A DNA stretch of 64,000 bases from Branchipolynoe longqiensis (GCA_030323885.1 CM059199.1:38138590-38202589), one strand, 5' to 3'; counted from the first letter of the stretch, positions 10,426 through 20,966 are shown. Made by a program: numbers and translations. Notes: generated from the sequence alone by a model not told the origin.

Positions 10426-10845
10426 ACGTATAAAATGTTATGCACATATTATCTAAGTATATTGCTTTGTATTTTATTTGTTGTTTCCAATATATATATA
10501 TGCGCGCACACACATGTGCAGTGGTCACCAGGTCCCCCATAACACACCAGGGTGCCGCAGATGCCGACTGCCATGAGGTGACCACTGACCAGTAAGGGGT
10601 GGTAACCGGGGGCTGCAGTTACAGCTGTTTGACACATTACTGTGGTCAGCGCCCACCCTGATCAGCAGGTGGTGGCTGACTCGCTGGCAACACCTGTACA
10701 TCTAGGGCCCGGCCCCTGTAGCTGGACGCCGGCGGGTTTGTATATTTAGACACTTAGCTAGACCACTGACCTTATGACGATCTAACACCTGTGCACCAAT
10801 GCGGCCTGCCAATGGGAATGTAGGGTAATTTAATGTTATATTTAA
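10424..10845. other. Unassigned stretch
   Basis: Contains two related GGTCACC/GGTGACC phrases around 10525-10580. No coding evidence. Confidence 0.4.
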
Positions 10846-11190
10846 CCTCCTTTCTCTCTCTTCCCCTCTCCCTCCCCCCCAGTCCCTCCCCTTCACCCTC
10901 TCTCCCCCTATCTCTCTATCTCTCACCCTCTCTTTCCATCTATCACCCTCTCTCATCCGCTCTCATCCTCTCTCATCCCCTCTCATCCTCCTTCAACCTC
11001 TCCCTCCCCCTCTCATCCTCCCTCAACCTCTCTCCCCCTCCCTCAACCTCTCCCTCCCCCTCTCATCCTCCCTCAACCTCTCTCTCCCCCTCCCTCAACC
11101 TCTCTCTCCCCCTCTTTCTTTCTTGCTTTCTTTCTTTCTTGCTTGCTTGCTTTCTTTCCTTCTTTCCTTCTTTCCTTCTTTCTTTTGTTT
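10846..11190 (+). repeat. Homopyrimidine tract with ~30-bp repeats
   Basis: CTCTCATCCTCCCTCAACCT phrases repeat several times, then CTTTCTTTCTTGC repeats. About 340 bp are almost pure pyrimidine, capable in principle of triplex formation. Confidence 0.9.
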
Positions 11191-11216
11191 TCCTGTTTTT
11201 GGTAGGCCATGGGACA

Positions 11217-11345
11217 TACCAATGATTTAAAATGTTATACTTGTCGCTACCTAGACTGGCACTTGACACTATTGGGAAAGGGCAAGGGGTAGTGGAATGA
11301 GGAAGACCAATTTCCCGTGATTGAAATTTCCCGTGAGTAATCAAC
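11217..11345 (+). mobile_element. SINE-S, headless copy
   Basis: Starts ACCAATGATTTAAAATGTTA in the shared middle and continues GGGCAAGGGGTAGTGGAATG, AGGAAGACCAATTTCCCGTG. Head missing. Confidence 0.8.
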
Positions 11346-11710
11346 GACAACAAAAATGATGGAATGTTCTACTAACTGTGCACTGTTGTGACCTTGTTCT
11401 GTTGAGGCGAGTGTGGGTTGTTGGTAAGCTGGGATGAAGGTCATTACAGTAGGGGTTGAGGGGTTTCAGTTGGTGGATGTTGGTGGGGGGGGGAGGGGGG
11501 TGGATAGCCGGCGGTGGTAACATATGATACCTCAGTACCTGTCTCACCTGGTCAAGTCTCAGTCCGAGTTTCAACACTGCTTTAACCCCCCTCCCCTCCC
11601 CTACAGCCACACGGACATGCCCCCACATACACCACTGACAACCCTCACACAGAATGTAGGGGTTACATTACCCACAAAGCATCAGCGCAGCAGGAAGCTG
11701 CGCCGCTAGT
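11346..11710. other. Unassigned stretch with a G-run
   Basis: G-run near 11488-11504 and C-rich patch near 11587. No gene supported. Confidence 0.4.
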
Positions 11711-11711
11711 G

Positions 11712-12130
11712 GGCACCAGTGACTAGTGGTGAATTGTGGTGACTAGCGGTGACTAGGAGTGACTTGTGGTGGCTAGTGGTGACTAGGGGTGACTAGGGGT
11801 GACTTGTGGTGGCTAGTGGTGACTTGTCGTGACTAGTGGTGACTAGTGGTGACTTGTTATGACTTGTTATAGCTAGTGGTGACCAGTGATAGCTAGTGAT
11901 CAGTAGTTTTGACTAGTTGTGATTAGTGGCGACTAGTGGTGGCTAGTGGTGACTTGTAGTGGCTAGTGGTGACTAGTTGTGACTAGTGGCGACATGTGGT
12001 GCTGGTGGTGACTGATAGTGACTGGTGGGGAGTAGTGGTAAATAGTGGTGACATGGGGAGGCTAGTGGTGGCTAGTGCTGACTAGAGGTGACTACACATG
12101 ACTAGCGGTGACTAGTGCTGACTTGTGGTG
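11712..12130 (+). repeat. 10-bp minisatellite (GTGACTAGTG)n
   Basis: About 40 imperfect units of TGGTGACTAG/TGGTGACTTG. Many copies contain ACTAGT. The array ends sharply near 12130. Confidence 0.93.
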
Positions 12131-12363
12131 ATGCATTTTTTTCTGATGTGCATTATATTGAAGTTGTACTACCATTGTACCAATAACATACATGAGATAA
12201 ATAAACCAAATATTTCCGTAATCCATTATTTATACATATGTTTACCAGTGTGCAGTGTGCATTAAATAAAATTCCACTTCCTGTCAGTATGCATACCAGC
12301 GTGGCATGCGTAGCAATGCATTATTCACTGCTACGGTGTAATGCTTCATCCTGATCTTTAGCC

Positions 12364-12880
12364 GTGTTCACACGGGAAAAGTTTAAATCGATTTAGACAA
12401 GTCGATTTATATGAATCGATTTAGTGTCGTGTTCACACACGCAGTACTTTTAGCCGGAAATTGATATCTGCGCATGAGCAAGTCCAGTCTGACCACCGCC
12501 AGTTTTCGGTTAGGCGACATCACCACGAGAGAGTGGGTTCGACCTAGATATGTATGGACTGAATCATATTGGTTTGGAACGGTCAAAACTTCTGCTGGGC
12601 AGTGAAACCCTAAAAATAAATTATGAAAAAGATATCTGTGCACAGCTAGCAGTTTCATAGGGCAAAGTTACCGGAAAGTCAACACACTCAGGTCTTGACT
12701 GTCACGTCCTTAACCCACCTCAAGTAAGTCGGTTGCGTTCACACGGGCGATATAAGTCGAATCATAAAATTTGATTCATATAAACCACCTACTTAGGTGG
12801 TTTATAAAATCCGAATTATATGAGTCGATTCAGGCTTAAACCACCTCAGCCGCGCGTTCACACGCCAAATGTGAGCCGAA
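12364..12880. mobile_element. GTTCACACG-bounded inverted-repeat elements, decayed
   Basis: GTGTTCACACGGG, CGTGTTCACACACG, GCGTTCACACGGGC and CGCGTTCACACGCC occur at 12364, 12427, 12735 and about 12853. Each is followed or preceded by TCGATTTA/AAGTCGAATC phrases in opposing orientation. This pattern is expected of two short inverted-repeat elements. A frame of about 80 codons on the reverse strand (12407-12658) was not recognised and is not called. Confidence 0.5.
12780..12805. other. Perfect 12-bp hairpin
   Basis: ATAAACCACCTA, two bases, then TAGGTGGTTTAT. It is the centre of symmetry of the second GTTCACACG-bounded unit. Confidence 0.9.
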
Positions 12881-12919
12881 CTATACAAGTCGATTTTTAT
12901 GATTCAAATTAACTGCCCC

Positions 12920-12985
12920 GCTCTTGATCACTGACCACTGATCACTGACCACTGATCACTGATCACTGACCACTGACCAGTGGCT
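12920..12985 (+). repeat. (CACTGATCACTGAC)n micro-array
   Basis: Alternating CTGATCA and CTGACCA units. Confidence 0.85.
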
Positions 12986-13279
12986 GGGTGGGTTCCAACA
13001 TCGGCAACTTGGAACTGGCGCATTGCCGACTGTTGACTGTGCTGCAGTCACGTGATCGATGGATGTCTTAGCCACACCGGCCAGTGGCAGATGCTTCAGG
13101 TGGGGAGTTGGGGGTGGGGGTAGGAAGGGGAGGGGGTGGTTGGGGGGGAGGCATCTGTCGGGAAGCTGCGGGTATGGGAGGGGGGAGATAGGATATTCCA
13201 GGTACTGTCTCTGCCTATCACTGACCACTGACAGACCACTGGGTAGTGATGGTACCTGGTAGCATGTGGCGGTGGGGCT
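12986..13279. other. G-rich unassigned stretch
   Basis: GGGGGTGGTTGGGGGGGAGG-type tract at 13100-13190. No gene supported. Confidence 0.4.
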
Positions 13280-13555
13280 TTAAAGAGTCATAGTCCGATG
13301 GCTTTAAGATTCTGCTATTTTCTGAGATGAATACATTAGATTAATTTTTTTAATAAATTACTTTGAAGTAACTATATTGTAAATCGGCAACTTTGAGCAT
13401 TTTCTAAGTCGAATGCCGAATTAATTTTGGTATCCATGACAGTTTGTTAGTTTGTTTGTTGTTGTTTTACGTCCTAGCAACATCTAAGGTCATATCAGGA
13501 CGGGGTATCCATGACAAAATTCTGACGTCATATCATTCAGCGTTTACATGTTCTA
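13280..13555 (+). mobile_element. M1 MITE, left part, carrying a nested SINE end
   Basis: Starts TTAAAGAGTCATAGTCCGAT and reaches the conserved internal ACATGTTCTATTAA at 13546-13559, where a second M1 begins. A SINE fragment at 13442-13503 lies inside. Confidence 0.8.
13442..13503 (-). mobile_element. SINE-L 3' end, 62 bp, with 13-bp target duplication
   Basis: Only the tail end is present, reading CTAGGACGTAAAACAACAAC on the reverse strand. It is flanked by identical GGTATCCATGACA at 13429-13441 and 13504-13516. This shows retroposition with severe 5' truncation. Confidence 0.95.
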
Positions 13556-13812
13556 TTAAAGCTGCATAGTCTGATGAAAACATCAAATTTTCAAAACCAA
13601 AACAATTATCTAGATTTGATTCTACATATCTACCTTAGATACTGATGCACTTATTAGACATTTACTGGCACATAAAAGGGAACACTGAGTCAATTAATAG
13701 ACCCTGTTACTGCAGAAGCCTATGGTGATAGAGTTTTGGCAAACTTGCAAAAATTAATTTAGCAGATTTGGGTTTTTAAATTTTAATATTTCATCAGTCT
13801 ATGCAACTTTAA
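13556..13812 (-). mobile_element. M1 MITE inserted at an internal TTAA of the preceding M1
   Basis: Begins TTAAAGCTGCATAGTCTGAT at the internal TTAA of the first copy and ends CATCAGTCTATGCAACTTTAA. It has an internal deletion (257 bp). The right half of the host copy is not found after it. Confidence 0.75.
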
Positions 13813-13825
13813 TAGTACATGCCCA

Positions 13826-13880
13826 ATTGATACTTGGCTCAGTTTCAGGATAATGTGACCGATATATATCTCAGTAGAGC
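13826..13880 (+). mobile_element. SINE core fragment
   Basis: TTGGCTCAGTTTCAGGATAA and GTGACC match the SINE-L core; the rest is lost. Confidence 0.5.
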
Positions 13881-13903
13881 AGCACAATTCACCCATCAGG
13901 GGT

Positions 13904-14105
13904 GACCAGATGGGATGACCGAATGAGTTAGAGCGTCCATCTCCCCTGTTGGTAGATCGTGGGTTCGAATCCTGGTTGAGTCAAACCAATGACTTAAATA
14001 TTGATACTTGTCGCTTCCTAGCCAGACGCTCGCCATTATTAGGATAGGGCAAGGAGCAGTGGAATGAGGAAGACGAATTGTCTGCGACTGAAATGTTGCC
14101 TCCTT
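13904..14105 (+). mobile_element. SINE-S, head A, full length
   Basis: Head GACCAGATGGGATGACCGAA, box A GAATGAGTTAGAGCGTCC, box B GGGTTCGAATCC, the shared middle, then GGGCAAGGAGCAGTGGAATG. It ends near GAAATGTTGCCTCC. Reference copy for the S-type 3' end. Confidence 0.93.
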
Positions 14106-14189
14106 AAACAACTAATGTAACCCCCCCCCCCAAAAGTGTGCGTTTTGCTTTTGGTGTCACTAGGGTGTAAAACCCCAATAAACAAACAG

Positions 14190-14372
14190 GCCGACTGTTT
14201 GCGACAGGCTCACGGGTGGGTGGAGGGTTACACTGCCCCCGCGGTGGTCACCGTGGTCAGTGATTGGGGGTCAGAGAGGTCGTAACCCCGGCCACTCGTC
14301 AGGTAAGAGGGGGTCACCCAAAGGTCACCCGAAGGTCAGCCAGGGGTCAGAGGGCGCCCGGCTTACAGATTC
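14190..14372 (+). promoter_or_regulatory. Four nuclear-receptor half-sites at strict 5-bp spacing (DR5 array)
   Basis: GGGTCA (14311-14316), AGGTCA (14322-14327), AGGTCA (14333-14338) and GGGTCA (14344-14349) are head to tail with exactly five bases between each. DR5 is the classic RAR/RXR response element geometry. The patch is GC-rich and has further GGTCA motifs at 14246-14280. Binding is inferred; an 11-bp minisatellite origin is possible. Confidence 0.5.
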
Positions 14373-14441
14373 TTTCATCAACATCAATTTGGCCCAGTGC
14401 GTCTTCACCACCTTAGGCAGGTGTCATTGGCAGTGGTAGTT

Positions 14442-14486
14442 GAGGTGTGGGTGTGGGTGTGGGTGTGGGTGTGGGTGTGGGTGTGA
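14442..14486 (+). repeat. (GGGTGT)n microsatellite
   Basis: About seven perfect GTGGGT hexamers. Confidence 0.95.
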
Positions 14487-14873
14487 TATGTCCATCCGGG
14501 AAGTGGGTGTGGTGGGGTGGGCTATTATCGCGCAATCACTGACAGATCTCCTTACATACAGAATATGAATTCAAGCAGGGGATTCTAATTGCCTGTGTGT
14601 TTGAATTGCTATTGGATGTAGTGTAATTTAGTAATGTTCCACATTTTTATGTAAGCATACCTTTTTTTAAACAACAATGAAAAAAGCTAACCTAGATATG
14701 ACCTGGCACATCCACGTTCTATACTACTGGACACATAAAACATGTCTTACTGCATTGAAAGAATGCTGAGTAAATTTAATAGCACTCGTCCAGGCATCGA
14801 ACCCACACTTTCCCATTAGGATCATTCTTACAAATATCCAAGTCGCATACTAACATTCTATGCACTACAGAGA
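14487..14873. other. Unassigned stretch
   Basis: No repeat or coding signal. GTCCAGGCATCGAACCCACA near 14789 resembles a reversed box B, but no element can be delimited. Confidence 0.4.
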
Positions 14874-15222
14874 TTAAAGTTGCATAGTCTGATGGTTTTG
14901 AATTTCTGTACTTTTTCTGAGATATTAGATCGATCACTAGTATCTACTTTACATTAGTTCAAAGTTACTTTTATTTTAAATGGTAAACTTTTCAGATATT
15001 TTGAGTACAAACATGGAAAATTAGTTTTGGCAAGCTTGCCAAAACTCTGACACCGTAGCTTTCTGCAGTAACATGTTCTCTTAAATTGACTCAGTATTGC
15101 TTTCTATGCAGAAACAAATGCTTAACAAGTGCAACAGTGTCTAAGTTAGATATGTAAAATCAAATCGAGATAATTGGTTTGGTTTTGAAAATTTGATATT
15201 TCATTGGACTATGCAGCTTTAA
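14874..15222 (+). mobile_element. M1 MITE, complete (349 bp)
   Basis: TTAAAGTTGCATAGTCTGAT to CATTGGACTATGCAGCTTTAA, TTAA at both ends, and the internal palindrome TTTTGGCAAGCTTGCCAAAA present. Confidence 0.93.
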
Positions 15223-15347
15223 TTAACCACCCCTACAGAGCTCACCATATTGCAAAATGGTCAGACATTTTTACATCAGAATTCAGCAGGTGGCACCACC
15301 AGTCAATTCATCTTCTTGAATCACCCAGAATAGCACGCACATACCTT

Positions 15348-15725
15348 GATAAAAGATTCACCCCATACTTCCAGTACAGGGGTGAACGACAACGAAGTCT
15401 AAATATGGGCGAAAATAGCTTTAGTATGGAACATGAAGTAGAAACTGTGGTTCCATGACATTGGCTACATATATTGACACAGATTTGGTGAAATGGGAGA
15501 GAATGCAAAAATCCAAGATGGCAGCCATAGAACGCCATCAATTTCAATTTTAAATCGTATTAAACTAGCTATTTTATTATATTTTTTCAACTCAAAGGTA
15601 GTTGCTTCTTAGATTGTGAAATTAGGCTCTCATAAAGACTCAGTTCATTAGCCCGATGTTTCAACCGTTTTTATATATGGCTGGTCTTCACCCCTGTACT
15701 ACAAGTACCGGGTGAATCTTTTATC
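15348..15725. mobile_element. Inverted-repeat element with self-complementary termini (~378 bp)
   Basis: GATAAAAGATTCACCCCATA... (15348-15386) is repeated in inverse at 15687-15725. Each terminus is also a hairpin on its own, because TTCACCCC pairs with GGGGTGAA within the same arm. A short open frame across the left end was not recognised as protein. Confidence 0.7.
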
Positions 15726-15779
15726 TAGCACATACCTAACTATTTTTAGTATTGGAGACCGAATCAACCAAACCAATGC

Positions 15780-16355
15780 AACCAGTTTAATCATTAAGGT
15801 AACAGCCATTTAGGTCACAGCTATTGCAGTAAGAGTCATTGATGTAACACTAACAGCTATTAAGGTATGACCCATTGAGGTAAGAATCATTGAGGTAACC
15901 ACTTGATGTAACCAACATTGATGTAACAACCATTAAGGTAGCATCCATTGAAGCAACAACCATTGAGGCAATAGCCATTGAAGTACCAGTCAGTGGGGTA
16001 AAGGTCATTGAAGTAACATCCATTGAGGTAATAGGCATTGAGCTAAAAACCATTGAGGTAAGAAACATTGAGGTAACACTAAGAACAATTGAAGTAACAA
16101 CCATTCAGGGAACATCCAGTAAGGTAGCAGCCATTGAGGTAACATCCAGTAAGGTAACAGCCATGGAGGTAACATCCAGTAAGGTAGCAACCACTTAGGT
16201 AACATCCAGTAAGGTAACAGCCATTGAGGTAACATCCATTGAGGTAACATCCAGTTAGGTAACAGCCATTGAGGTAACATCCAGTAAGGTAACAGCGATT
16301 CAGGTAACAACCATTCAGGTAACAGCGATTCAGATAACAACCATTCAGGTAACAC
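15780..16355 (+). repeat. 15-bp minisatellite (GGTAACAGCCATTGA)n
   Basis: About 38 imperfect units alternating GGTAACATCCAGTAA, GGTAACAGCCATTGA and related forms. Because 15 is a multiple of 3, a Trp/Leu/Pro/Met repeat frame is open on the reverse strand. Divergence includes frame-neutral substitutions only in part, so coding is not claimed. Confidence 0.93.
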
Positions 16356-16431
16356 TTAACGCAGTCTGCGCTGACCTCTCAGGCAATGAGCCACACACAC
16401 AGGTAGGTTTGGGTAGTGTGGTGACATCAGG

Positions 16432-16665
16432 GAGTCTATGTGGTGTAATGGTTAGCAGACTGGTCCGGAATGCAAGAGATGTGGCTGCGATTCCCGCTCT
16501 AGGCGCAATATTTCCCATTCCCATCAACCAGGCCAGAACAGATATTAAACAGAACTATTGTCCTTTTACCAGAAATATGTAGAGGACTAGAACAATATGT
16601 GCCAGGGCGAGTGGGACACCACAACCAACAACAACAACACCATCACCAACACCAACAGCAACTAC
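16432..16665 (+). mobile_element. Possible second-type tRNA-derived SINE with (AAC)n tail
   Basis: GTGGTGTAATGGTTAGCAGA resembles a tRNA box A region, and GCTGCGATTCCCGC about 40 bases on resembles box B. The unit ends in CAACCAACAACAACAACACC. It occurs once here, so the call rests on structure. Confidence 0.5.
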
Positions 16666-16943
16666 AACAACCGGAAGCGGGTCTAGTTGCCAACGTTACG
16701 ACGATGTGCCTTCAGTGTGACCACACACTTGTGCCTAAGGAGGTACCCTCAGCACACACTCTCTAACCTATTAGTATTAGGCGCTGGCAACCATCGGCCT
16801 AAGTAATTAGAGATGGCGAGAAATGCAGGCTGGGAGTGAGAATTAATGGTTTGAGAGTAGAGCAGATTGTATGGCATCCCCAACAGGCCGGCCTCTCGTA
16901 CAGGTGTTGTGGAGGGGCACGATGATTGCAGATAAACCGCATC

Positions 16944-17460
16944 CCCTCCCCCCTCCGCCCCCTCTGTCTCCACTCTCCCTCTTCACTTCCCCTCCCCCAG
17001 CCCCCTCTGTCTTCACTCTCCCTCTTCACCTCTCCTCCCCCAGCCCCCTCTGTCTCCACTCTCCCCTCTCCACTCTCCCCTCCCCCAGCCCCCTCTATCT
17101 CCACTCTCCCCTCTCCACTCTTCCCTCCCCAGCCCCCTCTGTCTCCACTCTCCCCTCTTCACTTCTCCTCCCCCAGCCCCCTCTGTCTCCACTCTCCCCT
17201 CTCCACTCTCCCCTCCCCCAGCCCCCCTGTCTCCACTCTCCCATCTCCACTCTCCCCTCCCCCAGCCCCCCCCCCTGTCTCCACTCTCCCCCTCTCCACT
17301 CTCCCCTCCCCCAGCCCCCTCTATCTCCACTCTCCCCTCTTCACTTCTCCCCCCCCCCCTGCCCCTCCCTCCACACACAAACTCCCACCTCACACTCTCT
17401 GACATCTCCTCATCCCTACGCCTCCCTACACCCACCCAGCCACCCACACATATCACAGTG
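16944..17460 (+). repeat. Homopyrimidine minisatellite (CCCCTCTGTCTCCACTCTCC)n
   Basis: Units of CTCCCCCAGCCCCCTCTGTC followed by TCCACTCTCC repeats with variable copy number. Long Pro/Ser/Leu and Gly/Glu frames are compositional. Confidence 0.92.
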
Positions 17461-17935
17461 ATCACTGCCCACTAGAGCTTATAGTGCCATCTGCCGGGAA
17501 ACCCTTCCACTATTCTCCCACAAAATAATGACATTTGTTGACATTTGTTTCAATTTCGTAAGTGTACTCCTGACATTTAAATTGTAGTAATATTAATGGT
17601 GAGAATACTGGTGATCATAATTACAATTATAACTATTATAACCTTACTATTATTATTGTATTTTTTTAAATTTATTCTCTCTGTCATTATTATTGTTTTA
17701 TTATCTTTATTATCATTATTATTAGTAGTAGTAGTAATACTCGTAGTACTAGTATTAGTATCGTAGTATTAATGTTAGTAGTACTATGCGAGAACACCCA
17801 TGGTAGCAACAAAGTCTGGAGAGATATATATATATATCATATAATATATAAGTTCTGGTTTTAATGCTACACCCATTAGCAAGTATCTGTGTAAATATCT
17901 GGTAATGTTCAAGGCTGGAAGATCAGTAACCTCCC
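17461..17935. other. AT-rich stretch with ATT/GTA trinucleotides
   Basis: TTATTATTATTGTA and AGTAGTAGTAGTAATACTCG blocks at 17640-17790; a (TA)n run at 17824. Nothing coding. Confidence 0.6.
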
Positions 17936-18690
17936 CCCCCCCCCACTTCCACCAGGTGCTGACAAATTACATATCAACAACAAAAACCTAATAACATGAT
18001 CCATAAATGAAGAAGGGGACAATGTACCATGGGCCGCCTAGAGATGATACCAGGACGTAAAACCCCAAGAGATAAGCATTAACTAGGCTCTTGGGGCCTT
18101 TCGGCTTGGGGAATGAGTGGTGAGTGGTTATTACTAGTACTAGAACGGCCGCTAGGGGGTTCGGGTGGGGGTCTGGTGTGTGGGTGGGGGGTAAAAATAA
18201 AATGTGGGCAAAATGCGCGTTAATTGGGCATCCTGCCGCTAGGTGGAGTGGGCGGCGTGCCGGCCGAATAACCGACGGTTGAGAAGTTACTCCGCAGAAA
18301 GGTCTGGTTTGAAAAATGAGACCACGCATGCGCGGGTGTGGAAGGGCTGAGATGGGGGGGGGGGGAGGGGGTTAGAAGGAGGGGGAGGGGTGGTGTGGCA
18401 TTGACACACTACACAGCCAACATGGCAGACATAGACTGTTCTGTAGAATTGGTGATAATGTTGTATATTGGGGTTTTACATCCTAGCAACATATTAGGAA
18501 CGGGTATCTATTGATATGTCCGTCCCCAAGAAGATAGTTTTTCTGTTCGATTCCGATTAATAAAATTCGGTATCATCTGAGTTAGGCCTCACTGCCAGCT
18601 ATTAATATTATTATTCATAAAAAATAATATATGAAATATATAAATACATAAAAAGGAAATCACTGACAATTTAGATGAAACTTTTCTTAG
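17936..18690. other. Unassigned stretch with small SINE scrap
   Basis: C-run at 17933-17943 and G-run at 18354-18364. Positions 18470-18509 (TTTTACATCCTAGCAACATA) are a reverse SINE-L 3' scrap. No gene supported. Confidence 0.5.
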
Positions 18691-19246
18691 TTAATGTTGC
18701 ATAGTCTGTTACTAGGACAGGGCAAGGACTGGTGTGCTCAGTGTCAGGATAATGTGACTGAGTGGGATACCAGGTCATGGTCCCGGCGGCCTGGTTTCCC
18801 AGTGAGACAGCACTATAAAGTCGCCAGGATGCGCACTGTCACAAGTCGGTACCCGTCCTGATATGACCTTAGATGTTGCTAGGACGTAAAACAACAACAA
18901 ACAAACAAACAAACAAGCATAGTCTGTTAGTTTTGGTTTCTGTAATTTTTTCTGCGATAAATATAATATTAATAAATTGGTTGTTATAATCTACCTTACT
19001 TTTGTTTGAAGTAACATTTATCTTAAATAGCTAACATTTGAGATATTTCAAGTGCAAACATGTCAAAGTAGTTTTGGCAAGCACGCCAACGTTCGGACAA
19101 CATATGCTTCTGTAGTAACTTTTGATTAAATTCCCATCTATGTGACAACACATGCTTAATAAGTGCATCTGTATCTAAGATAGGTATGTAGAATCAAGTC
19201 TAGGTAATTGATTTTGCTCTGAAAATTTGATTCTTCATCAGACTGC
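18691..19246 (+). mobile_element. M1 MITE interrupted by a SINE
   Basis: Starts TTAATGTTGCATAGTCTGTT and runs to TTCATCAGACTGCA; the final CTTTAA is lost. The SINE at 18712-18916 interrupts it near the left end. Confidence 0.9.
18712..18916 (+). mobile_element. SINE-L, headless, with 13-bp target duplication
   Basis: Begins CTAGGACAGGGCAAGGACTG and ends GACGTAAAACAACAACAAAC plus (CAAA)n. It is flanked by GCATAGTCTGTTA at 18699-18711 and 18917-18929. The duplicated target is M1 sequence, so the order of insertion is certain. Confidence 0.96.
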
Positions 19247-19278
19247 AGGTGTAAGGCCAGAAACAAACAAACGACACC

Positions 19279-19637
19279 TTAAAATTTGCATAGGCCGATG
19301 AAAACATGAAATTTTTCAAAACCAAAACATTTATCTAGATTTTATTCTACATATCTAACTTAGATACTGATGCAGTTATTAAGCATTTGTTTCTGCGTAG
19401 ATGGCAATCCTGAGTCAATTTAACAGAACCTGTTACTGCAGAAGTCTATTGTGTCAAGAGTTTTGGCAAGCTTGCCAAAACTAATTTTCCATGTTTGCAC
19501 TAAAAATATCTAAAAGGTTTACCATTTACAATAAAAGTAACTTTGAGCTATTGTAAAGTAGATATTAGTGATCGATCTAATGTATTTATCTTAGAAAAAA
19601 TACAGAAATTCAAAACCATCAGACTATGCAACCTTAA
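19279..19637 (-). mobile_element. M1 MITE, complete (359 bp)
   Basis: TTAAAATTTGCATAGGCCGA at the left and CATCAGACTATGCAACCTTAA at the right. Reverse orientation relative to the copy at 14874. Confidence 0.9.
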
Positions 19638-19850
19638 ATAGAACCTGTTACTACTAAAGCCTATTGTGTCAGAATTTGGGTGTGCTTGCCAAAACTAATT
19701 TTCTACATGTGCATTTCAAATATCTCAAAACTTAGCCATTTAAAATAAACGATACTTCAAGTTGAAGTAAGGTAGGTAATAACGATCAACCTAATATATT
19801 TATCTCTGAAAATGACAGAAACTCGAAACCATCGGATTACGCAACTTTAA
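19634..19850 (-). mobile_element. M1 MITE, right half
   Basis: Continues directly from the preceding copy with GAACCTGTTACTACTAAAGC and ends CGGATTACGCAACTTTAA. The join is at an internal TTAA, consistent with one M1 having inserted into another. Confidence 0.85.
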
Positions 19851-20214
19851 AATCCTCAAATATTTGGCGCATTGTTTTCTCCTTTAAAAAAAAAAAAAAG
19901 TTCTTGGCAATCGGAGGCCCTTTGAGGAAGAAGGGTGGGTGGGGTTTAGAAAAACCCTCTCCACCCCCCCCCCCCCTTCCCCCTCTACGCCCCTGTCGGC
20001 TGCAGGGGGCAGATGTCAGCGCGTCGACATAAAGGGCGCGTGCGCAGGTCGGGGCTTATGGCCCTGCACCGCGGGGTTCCCACCTTGTGCGGCACGGGCT
20101 GTCACGGCCACAATCCCCACCCCGCCGGCACCGCACTCCCCACCGTTAGGCCGCGACGAGAAATTAGAATAAAATATAAAAATGTAAAAGTTAGCCACGC
20201 GAAAACACCAAAAT
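19851..20214. other. Unassigned stretch with GC-rich patch
   Basis: C-run at 19965-19977 and CpG-rich sequence at 20010-20160. No gene or element recognised. Confidence 0.45.
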
Positions 20215-20319
20215 ACAATATATATATAACATATATATATAATAGCTATAATATATATGTATTATATATATATATATATCTACTGTATTTATCATATACT
20301 ATATACATGTCTTATATAT

Positions 20320-20373
<54 letters not shown>
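20215..20373. repeat. (TA)n-rich block
   Basis: Long alternating TA tracts, the longest being 20323-20373. Confidence 0.95.
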
Positions 20374-20376
<3 letters not shown>

Positions 20377-20424
20377 GTCCTTATGACCTTAGATGTTGCC
20401 AGAACGTGAAACAACCAACCAACC
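20374..20424 (+). mobile_element. SINE-L 3' end inside a TA tract
   Basis: CCGTCCTTATGACCTTAGAT and GTTGCCAGAACGTGAAAC with an (AACC)n tail. Confidence 0.85.
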
Positions 20425-20536
20425 TATTATATATTATTATATAATATTAATCCGCGAATTGTTATAAACACACAAGACCGTGTATTGTGAGATTAGTGCA
20501 TGGACATTATTATATAATATATATATATATATATAT

Positions 20537-20790
20537 GTATATAATTATCATGCCTTAATATCACTAGATAGTATATATATAATACATACATATACCGCTA
20601 TGTATATATATATATATATTATATGTGTATATACATATATATGTATATACACATATAATATACATACATAGCAGTATATCTATGTATTATATATATATGT
20701 ATATACACATAATATATATATACATAGAGGTATATATATGTATTAAATATATATACGATCTAGTGAAATTAAGGCATGATAATTATATAC
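20537..20790. repeat. Long AT hairpin with 32-bp conserved arms
   Basis: The arm 20537-20568 (containing TTATCATGCCTTAATATCAC) is the inverse of 20759-20790, with one mismatch. The intervening DNA is TATATAC/ACATATA-rich and largely self-complementary, so about 250 bp could form one hairpin or cruciform. Confidence 0.9.
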
Positions 20791-20910
20791 ATATACATGT
20801 ATACCGATGCTACTGAGAGGCATGCCAATTATAAGTGGGATAATGGTGGGTATGTGGGTGAGCTAAATGAGTTTAGTCGATTAACTGTCGGTTGGTTGTT
20901 TGTTAGTACG

Positions 20911-20966
20911 AGGCGGCGGGCGGCGGGCGGCGGGCGGCGGGCGGCGGGCGGCGGGGGGGGGGGGGG
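20911..20966 (+). repeat. (GGCGGGC)n and G-run
   Basis: Six 7-mers followed by about 16 G. Immediately downstream is TGACCCCTGACCC (20979-20991), a DR1-type nuclear receptor motif. Confidence 0.9.

Noticed and set aside
16005..16355. Trp/Leu/Pro/Met repeat frame on the reverse strand
   Set aside because: Explained by the 15-bp minisatellite; the frame breaks within the same array.
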